Source: Chelonoidis abingdonii
Lineage: Eukaryota > Chordata > Testudines > Testudinidae
Length of the DNA stretch: 64,000 bases
Assembly (NCBI RefSeq): GCF_003597395.2
Contig: NC_133770.1
Location: 4,249,622 to 4,313,621, forward strand
Reading direction: 5' to 3'
Shown: positions 22,801 through 34,800 of the stretch, one piece after another
How positions within the stretch are numbered: position 1 is the stretch's first letter
How the letters are laid out: every line of letters begins with the position of its first letter
Program-made: the position numbers and the translations under genes
Notes under the pieces: model-generated
The model's database searches: none
The model's input: the letters and a program-made list of their open reading frames with translations, nothing else
Told to the model about the DNA's origin: nothing

Positions 22801-25800
22801 TTAGACTGATTAATGTGTATTCATTTTTAATCAGAAGGCACTCATTAACATTTCCATCCTGTACATCGTGTAGATGCAGAAACATGAAACTATTATAAGA
22901 CATCATATAACAGATACTCAGTCAGACAAAGTTTGGGAGTATTGAATTGGCAACCTGCCTTTAGTCCAGGGGCTTTACTTTGTGTAAAATGGAGCAAGCT
23001 GCAGCACCCTTACTTTTAATACAGGGGAGTGGTCTCCTGAAACAGATTTTCCATTCTGATCTCTGTAACCAAGGTGAAGCACTTTTTGATTGGAGCCCTA
23101 GTCTCTGAAAACTACACTATTCCTAAGGGCAGTAGTATGCCACCTGCTTGAAAAAGAAGGTGCCACCAAACTGTTAAAAGTCCAGCGTGTTATACCTGTA
23201 GGCGGTCATGACCTATTCCTCAGAGCCAAGAAGCCCAAAGAGTGCTTCCATGAGTATGCATTGGGGTACACAAAAAGTGAATATCTAAGTAATGACAGAG
23301 AATGTCTGGCTGTTTAGGGAAAGCTGTGCCAGCATTCACAAGGGGAGAAGCTTCCAAAGAGGATGAACCAAACCTGACTGGAGGACTTGGAAGTGAGAAC
23401 CAGGGGAGGAATGCTCACAAATTGAATGCAAGTCAAGACTAGATTGGAGGTTCACTAACACCATTGAAGTCCTTCAGAAATCTGGTCAAAAGGAGCTCTA
23501 AAGCTCCCTTTAATTTTGTAGACTGTTCTAGAATTCCAGAGGCATGGGAAGCTTTCTGACTAGACTTCAGGGCTGTCTGTTCAAGGGGCATTGTCTGTAC
23601 AGTGTGCTCCCTTGTTTTGCTGAATCATTTCCATTTCATAATAGCAGTGTGTTAGAATGTATGTTAACATAGACTGTATGTCAAAGAGAATCATTGTATT
23701 TCTTGCAGGGCTTTTAAAATCTTCTCTGCTTATTAGGACACTCCCAAAAGAAGAATAGCTTTGAAGTGTTGCCTGTTTTACTGCTGTATTATTATTTGGT
23801 TCAGCAGGGTACAGGGCTACTGCAGAAGCCCTGGTCTTAAAAAATTCAGCCTTATGTGCACTCACCTTTTGTGGTGAGCATTGGTTAAAAAGTAAGAAAT
23901 CAGCAGAAAAATGTTTTCTCTCAGGTTGATGCTGAGTTTTTCCTACATTGCAAATCCTTATGCTGAACTAACTATAACTTTTTGCCTTTACACCAGTCTA
24001 GATGAACTAAATCTTAATACATAGGATAGTCATGTTTCTTCACCACTGTACTCAGCATAATTTATAGCATGAGACAAGTTAGGGTGGTGAGGGAGATGAG
24101 TAATGGAAATACAGTGCAGACACATCCAGCAGAACGCCTAGTGCAGTAGCTTTTTAGAGGTGGGAGGAAGTCTCCAGGTAGACCTGTGGAGCTAAAAAAC
24201 TGTCGCATAGGCTCAGCGGTCAGGACAGAATCTGACACAACTGTTCAGTTAGTACGAGGCTGGGCATAATTCTTCCACAGAGCCTTGACCACCTACCCCA
24301 CTAAGAAGTGCTAAAATTCTGATGCATGAAGGGATCTTTCAAGAGTTTCACTTGTCTGAGTGAGACCGAGCCTTCTGCTTTACCAGTTCTAGATTTGAGA
24401 TTCCTTCTTGCCTCACCATTTTACCATGTTGATTTATAAAAAGTTCTCCCTGGCTTCTCCAGTCCACTGCATCTATCTTGGTTATTGATTTGAATTCCAT
24501 AATTTCCTTCCATCATTTACTTTGATTCTCATGGTTAAAATCATCCTCCATTTGTCTCCATCTAGGCTAAAGTAGAGAAAAAACCAGAATCAGCCGGTGC
24601 TGCGCGAAAGTCTGAATCCAATGCGGTCTCTAAAATGGCTACTACTAAAACAACTGTAACAAAAGAGGGGGCACAAAAGCAGCCCAATGGGAAAGTGAGT
24701 TTTGTTTCAGTCTTTTATCCCTGAAAGATGAAAGGAAAACTTTTTTCCATTTGAGTCACTTTCCCTTCTATTTAGCTTTTACGCTTTCTCATGTCAGTGT
24801 CACTGTTCCCTCCTCCCCCCACGCACACCTTTTCTGCACCTTTCCTGTATATCCTGACACTGCCAGTAAAATACAGGCAGAAGTATTTCTGCTGACTTCA
24901 CTTATGGTTTTTTTCAAGGCCTGACTTAACACATTGCTTGAGTGGTGTGCTCTGACTTCACTTTTAGATGGGCTAACTCTAAGATGGGCTGGTCTTCTGT
25001 GAGGAAAACCTCCCTTCTCTATGGATGCTGTCAGTTTAGGATTAAGAAGAGGGATCAATGGTCCTGGCACTTTCAAACAACAACAACAACAACAACAAAA
25101 ATGGAGAACTGGTGACCTAATGTTCTCCCTGTAATTTTCCAGGCCTAGTTTCACCAATACTGTTCTCTAACCCCTCACAGCTGGCGGTTGCCAACTGTTG
25201 GCGTCCTGCCCTGAAGTTCTGTCATGAAGTCTTATTCCCAGATCTGAGCTATGTGGGGGAAGGGAGTAGAGAAGGGGAGGGCTGGCAGTGAAAGTTTAAC
25301 AACTTGTGAGCTGCTGCTATCTTCTGAGATACCATCAGGTAGACCTTATATATGTACAGGATGGCATTGGTCTTGCTCTTAAATGTTTGTTCCTCTGAAT
25401 TAGAGCCAGGAAACTGGTAAATTTCCATGGCAGGGTAAATTTGCACTGAATCCAGTCTACCTAAATTGGCAAGTATCCTTTGAAAAATCCGTGTTGGTGG
25501 TTCTAGCTACAGGTGATATCTTCAATTTACCAAACCAAAGTACTGTAAGAGGTAAAGCTTCCACCCCATATTTAATTTATCTTGTTGTACCATGTTCTGA
25601 ACATGCTGTACTCTAAGTAACCTCTTGGACTGAACTCAGGGACTTGTCATAACTGATCTTTTTTTAAGAATAGAGTTGTAGCTTTCACTTAACTTTTGAG
25701 GGTTCATAGCCTTAGGCGTTTTTGTGTGTTTAATGGGTCTGGAACTGTTTCAGATTGTTAGATACATTGTTTCGCCTGTATCTGGCTGGCATCAGACCTG

Positions 25801-28800
25801 CTGCCAATTAAGTTAAATTGGTGGTTTAACACCTTCCATGTAGTAACTGCTTTCAGGATTAGTCTATACTGCTGAGAGGTTTTCAGATGCATTGCCTAGC
25901 ATTTGAGTTGTTCCCAGGCAAACTGGGCTAGTTTAAAACTGCAGAGACTAATCAGTGAGAAGATCATCAGAGGCAGTGACTTGGATCAACGAGGTGAAAG
26001 TGTGAGACTGAAGGGATATAGATAGCCATGTTAGTTCTCTCTGCTGGAATGCATGGCTGAACATGCTCTGAGGAAGCTAGCACACATAGTCTTCTTGTCA
26101 GCCAGGTGCTCTTGTATTGCTCATCTGTACAATATGCTAGGAAAGTGTTGTCCTCCACAATAGCACTTAAGCTGTCACCGCTACCGCTGTCTGCTTAGCT
26201 GTACTCTGCCTCTCCTTGTTTGTTCACTCATTTTCTCTGTCTTTCAAGTTCTTCCACACCTAATACTGAAGTTGGGCTGACATTTAACACAGCTCTTTGT
26301 GTATCCACCATGTTACAGCATCACTCCAGCCTGCCATATGACAGTTCTAACCAGTCCTCTTCCCTTGTGTTGTTTTTCCATTCTGTAACACTCTAGGTCC
26401 AGATAGTCTCCAAAAAAGCGAACTACAGCCATGTTCAGTCCAAGTGTGGTTCCAAGGACAATATTAAGCATGTCCCTGGAGGTGGGAATGTAAGTATGGG
26501 CTCTGGACAAGCTGTCTTTCTACTAACTTCTTTTCTTGTTCTGCTTTTTTATGTGGTCTCTTGAGAATATTCTGTTTCAGGCAGATGAGCGCAGCAGAAT
26601 TAAGATTTCTGTGAGATGTGTAGGTAGACTTTCCTCTAAGCTGTACTAGGTTAAATGTGTGAGCATATGTTACATTTCACAGCTGTGCATTCGACCCATT
26701 TCCCAGTGATCTGAAACAGGGAGGACTTTGTATCAGGAGAAGGACTTTGAAACACTTCTGGGGATGAAAGTTTCCGATCTTTGTTTACTTACTAACTTAA
26801 GAGCGACTTCTAACATTCAGGGCTACTGGTTTCACTGGAAATAGGGAGGTGAGGTTGCTGAGGTGTTGCGAGCTAATATTGTGAGGGTTGTATATAAACT
26901 TTGAGTACATGCTGTGGATTTCAGATGGAGGTAGTATTGCTAGGTGCCTCGAGCTGAGTGGGTGGAGCAATGCCAAATACCATCTGGATGCTGCAAAATT
27001 ATAGGCTTTAAAGACATCCTTTGTTGACCTGGCAGGTCACCTGTTTCCCAGCAGACACAGCTTGCATTACCTTTAAAAATATATATATACATCTGTGCCA
27101 GGGTTTGTTTACTTCCTAAATAGTGATAGTTTCTGGGAATGCAGAGTATGGGTGCTAGTAGCAATAGCAACTTTGCCACTGTTTTAAATAAGGAGGGTTA
27201 CTGGGTGGAAGAGTCTGTTTCTTGTTGCTGCTAATTTTCCATTGTCTCTGTGCCCAACACACTGACAGCTATTGGCCGTTGAAGTTCAGAATCCCTGGAC
27301 TGAGTGGGAGTGTCACCTATAGTGATGTCCTGACTTTCCCTTCTCCATTCCACTGACTGTATGCAGTTGTGGGATTAAAAACTTATTAATGCAATGCTGT
27401 TTAAAAATGCTGAAGTAAATCCCTTCAGCTCCTCTTCCAGGATGGAGTGGGGAGGAAACCTGCATCTTTGGCCTGCAAATAGTCAACCACTGGAGACAAG
27501 CTTAGAGCTCAGTGTCTGGTCACCTGCTTCTGCATCTTGAGCACTTGCTACTCACTGGATTTGGAGGCTGTAAATGCTGCCTCGAATATTGCTTGTGGTG
27601 CAGGTCATGCTCTGTAAGCACCTTCTTGAGAAATATGCATGTGGTTGTCTTCATGATTATGCATCAACTCTTGCATTCAGATTCTTTCATAAGTTACTGC
27701 AAGAAGATCCTGAAGACCTTCATGGTGGGTTTTATTAAAAAAGCTTGTTAAATCAAAGGCTAGTCATCCTTTTCACAGGTGGATAACAACCTTTTCTTCC
27801 AGGTGTAGGAAGAGCCCAGCTACCAAGGAGTACAGGTGTATTTTTCATTTAAACAGGCTTTAGTTTTCGTCAAGATTTATGACAGCTGACGCTTTTTATA
27901 TTTGTCCTGAGATTGTCTCACATTTCAGTTTGCCAGTGCTTGGCATCCATAGTATTAATTACACATTTGTATCCTCCATGGGTTCCTAATGTTCTTGGTG
28001 TTGGAGAGTGTGTAATCAGGCGATTTCGTAGGTGAACTCTACTTTGTGCTCTGCAGCTCAGTCAGGAAGATTGGGGTGAGGGTGGTCAAAGACTGGCTCA
28101 TCAGCCGATGTTTGTGTGCATGTACAATGTTGTCTTCTGGCTATGGTACATTTCTGTTTCTTACTGCGAACTTGGTCTAACTGTATCCCCAGAGCTTGGA
28201 ACATAATGTTTAGATATAATCTGGATTGCTGGCATGGGTTCTTTCAACCGTACTGCTAAAGAGCAGCTGTTATGCACCCAAAGGGGCTTTATTTTATAAA
28301 CGACTCCTTTTCTCTTGGTTGGTTTTTTGTACAGTACATTTCTGGCTGGGCCTCATGTACATTTTCCTCCTCCTGTTATCAACAGACATGTTACAGAATA
28401 AAACCTGGGGTTGTTGGGAATGTTTTTCACTTTACACTAAAAATCCCATGTCATAAACCACCAAACCTGTCCTCTTCTCTCAGTTTTATTGTTCTTCTGT
28501 CCCCTCTAGGGGATGTTTCCAACTCTAGGGAAGAGGTATCCTCTTTCAGCTCTTTGTCCTCCCAATCTCTATCTTCCTGTCACCACTATATCTCTCCTCC
28601 TCAGTCCACTAGTTAAGCTGTTCACTTTAAGAACAGAGAATAAAGTGCTTATCATTTTCAGGTTCCAAATGCCCCAAAGCCAGCTTCAGGCAGCCGCTCC
28701 CAGCCGTCCATCGCCCCCAAACCCAGCCCAGGCAGTACCAATGTGAGTAGAAGAGCCAGACTGGCACACCTGGCTTCTTATGATTGGATTTCCTTTTGTC

Positions 28801-31800
28801 CATTTTGGATTCCCTCTGCTATTCCTGGGCACTGTACTAGGTGTCCACTTCTGAGGCATTTTCTGTCCAGTCAGACAGCATGAGAGAGTTGTCTCATTGC
28901 ATCTGCTCACAGAAACTCCCTGTTCTTAAAGTTTTTAACCGTACAGCTGATGGGAATGACTGAAAAGTCCTCGGTTCCAATGCTGCTCTAGTCCATGCTT
29001 CCAGTGCTGCTCTCTCCTCAGTAATGGCTGTTGGGCATTTTTGGGGCAAGCAGAGTGGTTAGCAAAAGCTAGCTAGTCAGCTTTGGTGTTGCCATTTTAA
29101 AAAAAAGGTCTGCTGTGGTAGAAGTGACTGGGACTCGCTAGCCAAATCATTCAGTTACCTTCTGGGGGGAAAACTGCAGGGGGGATGGGGAGGAACCTAC
29201 TTGCTCCACCTCCTGTGTGCAAAGATGGTGATTGACTGTCTGGATACTGAGAAGTTGAGGTCAAAGCCTGTAGACTATTTTACTGTTTCCATTATATTTA
29301 GTAGAAAGATCCCAAAGCATGCAGCATTAGATTTTACCTGGAAATAGTGTTTGTTTTATTTTTATAAATAAGGAGAAAAAATACAAAAGCAAAGCAATAG
29401 AAATAAAATGCCTACAGTAAGTTTAAACCTAGCGAGGCGTAAGACATTAGGATAATCCGTCGTTTATGGCATTAGTTACGATGTACGACACAACATTTAT
29501 CAAGTCCAGTTCTTCTTCGAGTGCTTGCTCATATCCATTCCAGTTAGGTGTGTGCGCGCCGCGTGCACGTTCGTCGGAAGATTTTTACCCTAGCAACACT
29601 CGGCGGGTCGGCTGGGCACCCCCTGGAGTGGCACCGCTATAGCACCGGATATATACCCCAGCCGACCCAGCCGCCCGTGTCAGTCGTTAGAACAGTGGAG
29701 CGTGGCTTAGCTGACCTCCACTTCCCTAGCTGCTCGTAGTTTTCATGTATAGTTATATAGTTATAATCCTTTTATATATATATATATATATATTTATATA
29801 CTTGTTTGTTTTTTCTTTACTAGCATAGTTAGTTTAGTAATAGTTAGTGGGGTTCGGGGAGTAGCCCCTTCCCCACAACCGGTGCCGGAGCCCATGCCCG
29901 GCTCACCGGTTCTTAAACCGTGCTTGGCCTGCCACAGGCCGTTGTGACAGGAGATCCCAGCAGCTACTCCTGTTTGCCGGTGCCTCGGGGAATCACATTT
30001 CACAGCTAAGTGCCCCATTTGCAAGCTTTTAGCGAGAACAACTGGAGGGCATTTTCATTATCCTCCACCTTCTTCACCGAGCGCTGGCCACTTGGCGACA
30101 GAAGCGCCTCGCCGGCAGATCACCGAACTGACTCGCACCCGTCTCTCTCTCTCTCTCAGGTCGAGGAAGCCCAACGACTCCTCCTGCCGTGCCCGACAGC
30201 TCCCTGGTGTACGCCGTGGTTGAGCTCCCTGCTCCTGCTGCTTCTGTGCCAACTGCACCGCAGCCAGAGAGCTCGTTTAAGTCGGATCGCCCGGCACCAA
30301 CACCTGCCGAGGCACTGACAACGTCGGCACCGTTGATCCCGGTCTCACAAGGCCCGTCGAATCCAGTGCTTGACTGCTCCCCGGCGCACACCGTGGTCAA
30401 GCTCCCTTCTCCTACCGTTCCCGTGCAAACTGCACCGCAGACAGAGAGCCTGTCTCAGCCGCATCGCCCGGCACCGACACCTGCCGAGGCACTGGCGACG
30501 TCGGCACCGTCGATCCCGGTCCCACGAGGGCCGTCAAATCCGGTGCCTGACAGCTCCCCTGTACGCACTGTGGTCGAGCTTACTGTTCCCTCCACGCTGG
30601 AGACATTTCTAAAGGCGAGGGATCTCATTCCCATGACAGAGTAGAGGCTGCCTGAACCCCTGGCACTGCCAGTGCGGGTAATACAGTCTCTTGGCAAGCC
30701 TCCTTGATACAACCATCCTCTGTCGGCGCAGCAGAGCGGCACCGTTCATGATCATGGTCCCGCAGACGCTCCAGGTCCCGTCGGCGCTCCTGCTCCCGAC
30801 GCTACTTGCAGTCTCGATGCTGTTCTCCTCGGCACAGGTCACACTTGCCACACCGGTCGGTGTCCCATTCACCGACCCGATAATCTTGGCACCGTTCCGG
30901 CTCCCAGCACCGCTACAGGCACTGTGACTCCCGTAGCCACTCCCGACCTTGAGATCTCGGTCGACCTCCTGGCACCGCTCTGGTCGCAGGTCCGGATCTC
31001 ATTCCAGGTACCGGTGCGCCTTCCGGTACCGGTCCCAGCTGCCGAGTTGGGCAAGGTCTGGTAGAGTCAGAGACTCTGCCCATGATTTTTCAGCACCTCC
31101 ATGGGCATCCAGACATGCATCAGTGTCATCCCACGTGGACAGCTCTTATGCTCAGGACCGCGATTCTGGTGTGCCCACCAACAACCTGAGAGCCCATCAG
31201 GACCTCCTATGGAGGGTAGCACTCAATGCGGACCTCCAGGTGCAGGAGGTCTCGGAGGTAGGGGACCCAGTAGTGGACATTCTATCGGCGGTTGCCCTGC
31301 TAGAGGGGCCCTACCCATTTATTCGGACCATCAAGGCGAATGCCGATACTCTATGGAGGGTACTACTACTTGTCTGTCCGTCGTCCTCCCTGCTCACTAG
31401 TCATTCAGTTAGTTACGAAAAGGGAACGGTATGGCCAGCAGGCGCCAGCCCCGAAATCGAAGGGGTCTAGGCAAATGACCGTACTCAACTGCAAGGTGTA
31501 CTCTGCAAGGGCCTTATAGCCCTGCATGGCAAATCAATAAGCCCTGCTTAGCCCCTATAATCATAACACCTGGATGGCGGTGGATAAATTTATGGAGCTT
31601 CTCCATCAAGACTCCCGCCAAGAGTTCACTGCCCTCTTGGAGGAAGGGAAAAAGGCGGCCAGAGCTTCTCTCCAGCTCGTTACAAGGACGCATCTCATGG
31701 CTCAGGTTTCAAACCTCCGGCCTTCTTCATGATTACATTTCGTTGGTAAAGGTCTCTTGCGTGAATCAAACCCCAGGGCTGCAAGCCTGAAGGACAACAG

Positions 31801-34800
31801 GGTCCTAATGCTCCTTTCTCCTGCGTGCATACCCCGACAGCCTATCTCATGCCTTGCCGTTCCCGCCATTGCTGCCACACTCTGTGCCTAGCCACAGTTA
31901 GGATTTGGGCAGACGTGCGGCTTGAGGTGGTCGCAGACGCACCGTAGGCAGACCCTACTGAGGCCAAGACGAGGTCCCTCACATACACAACCCGGGACAA
32001 AGCACATACTTTCGAAGGTGTGCTGAGGGCGGTCTACCGGTACAGCGGGATCCTCCACTCTACTTTCTGGCGTTGCCCAGTTAACTTCAGTTCGCCGTCT
32101 CCTACACTGGCGGAGTAAGGTACCACCTCCCAATTCGTTCACCCTCCCTTCAGGCTCCTTGCGGGCACCCATTCCTCTTACAAGGAGTGCAGACCCGATG
32201 AGACGAAGGGGGCAAGGGTTACTCCCTTTCCCTTAATCCCCAACTCAAGCGGAGTCGACCTGCTAACCACGAGGATTCAACCATTTATAATAAGGTGAAT
32301 GTTCCGCATGGTATCCTGGAACATTACCCTGTCCTTGGATCTAAGAGACTAGTATGCCGCCTCTATATGAGGATGCGTACTTTCACTTGCACTTCCTCCG
32401 CACAGGAGAACCTCCGTTTCTAGCCAACCGTCGTACTTCCATTTACGTCCTGCTGTTGGCCTTTCTGCAGCCCACAGGCATTAACCAAGTGTGTGCGTAA
32501 TCGCACCCACTCCACCGACGTCAGATATGCGTTTTCCATCTGGACAATTGGCTTATCTGTGGAGCCTCCAAGACACAAGTCACCAGCGTGTGGGCATCGT
32601 CAGGCGACCTATCACAGTCTAGGCCTGACATCACGTGGAACATCCACTCTGGTTCCCACGCAGAGGTTAGACTCCTAGGGGCTATCCTGGACTCGAGCTA
32701 GCCGGATCCTGTTTACCACAGCACAGTTTCAGGCGATGGCACCGATCATCCGAGGTTGCAAACTTCCCCAACGACCTTGCGCGCACATGTCTCAGTCTCC
32801 TGGGTCCATGGCTGCTTGCTAGTTTTGAACAAACACGCTAAGATCTGCCTCTCGTCTCTCCCAGTTGACTCAAATCGGCGTACCGCCGGACAGGGGCCAG
32901 TGGTCACGATAGTCACCCTTCCTCGAGCACCCCTAGGCTCCCTAGAATGGTGGCTACTCCCTCCCTGATGTGGGAGGGATGCTGCTCCATCCGCCACCAC
33001 TCACTGTCCCTGATGACGGACGCGTCTCTCTGCGGCTCCGGTGCTCACTCAGTAACCTCGAGCTTACGGCCTTTGGTCTTCTCAGGACTGCATTCCACAT
33101 CAACGTCCAAAATGAGGGCAGTCGCGCCGAGTGCCAGGGGTCCAGCACAGCTGCAAGGCTGTGGCGGCTCAGTCTTTACAGCCAACGCGCAGCGGCAGCT
33201 GTGCTGCATGAAAACCGGAAGGGACATGGTCCTCCTCCTTTGTTAGGAGGCCCATCCGCCCATCTCTGGCACTTGCATGTGCCACATCAGATAAATCTGG
33301 TAGATCCTTCTCCAGAAGTTCGGAACGCCTGGTGCTTGACTCAGCAGGTCTTTCCTGTTCATGAGTGGTCGCCCTGCCCCTGATGTGATGCATTCTGTGC
33401 CAGAACTGGATTTTTCCACACATATGGACCTGTTCGCTTTCCGCGAGAACAGGAAATGTCGAGCGTCCTCCGGCCAAGGTCTCCCCGGCCATCGATCTCG
33501 ACGCGCTCATGCCGTGGAAGGCCAACTCCTTTTGCCTTCCACCGCTCCCCCGCGCTCATTGGGTCCTGCTCAAACTTGCAGGGGCAGGCACGCATCATCA
33601 TGATCACTCCAGCGTGGTCCAGGCAGCACTGATACACCATGTGCTCGTCCTGTCAATACCATCCAATTACCCCGCTACTCCACCCAGACCTCATACCTCA
33701 GGACCACGGCAGCACTCGCCCACTGGACCTGCAGTCTCTTCACCTCACGGTGTGGCAGCTGTGTGACTTCGGTAGCAGAAGCCGTCTACCAGGTCAACGA
33801 ACCTGGCCAGGTGGAAGCGTTCTCCTACAGGTGCGAAACACTAAGCTTACTCCTGCTGAGGTCTCGACCCCTCTATTGGACTACCTCTGCCTAAAAGCAG
33901 GACCTAGCGGATGTCATCACTGGGGTACACTGGCAGCCATCCTACCTTCCGAGGCTAAGGTGGGCGTTCTGTGTTCTCACCACTCTCTGTTTCGAGGTTC
34001 CTCAAGGGCTGGAGCGCTTACACCCTTAGGTACGCCGCCCAGCCCCAACCTGGGACCTCAGCCTGTTTTAACCAGACTTATTCTCCCCCATTTCGAGCCG
34101 TTAGGCGACTGCTCGCTGCTACTAACCTGTCTTGGAAGACAGCTTTCCTTCGTAGCCATTACATCGGCAGACGAGTCTCCGAGCTCAGGGCTTTTACGGT
34201 GGTTCCGCCATACACTATTTCCCAAAGACAAGGTCGGTATGACCACACCGGCTTCCTCCTTAAGGTGGTTTCGGCCTTCATGTACAAACTCAACGCGATA
34301 GGCACAAGCACTCTCTGAGACGTCTGTACAGCGCTCGCATTTATGTTGAGTGGCAAACCATTTCGAACACGCCCAACTCTCAGTGCAGTAGCAGACTGAA
34401 GGAAAGGCCTACTTGTTCCTCTCAGAGGATCTGACTTGGGTGATAGGTGCACCTGCACTTGCTTATGATTGGCTCACATTTTCCCAAGCCACAGCACCGG
34501 CATTCTACAGGCTCAGGCTTCATCTGCACCTTGCTGACTCGTTTACCTACCCACGAGATCTATCGCGCAGCTCTATGGTCTCGCTTCACACCTGCTTCGC
34601 GTATTAAATGCTCTGGTTTCAACAGTCGAGATGCTGCAGGCCTCGGGCTCAGGCAGTTTACATTCTGGCCATATTATTTCACAGTCCGACCCACCGACCC
34701 CAGAGGGCTTGGGAAACAACCTACTGGAATGGAATATGAGCGCAAGCATCGAGAGAAAAAAGACGGTTACTCACCTTTGTAACTGTTGTTCTTCGAGATG

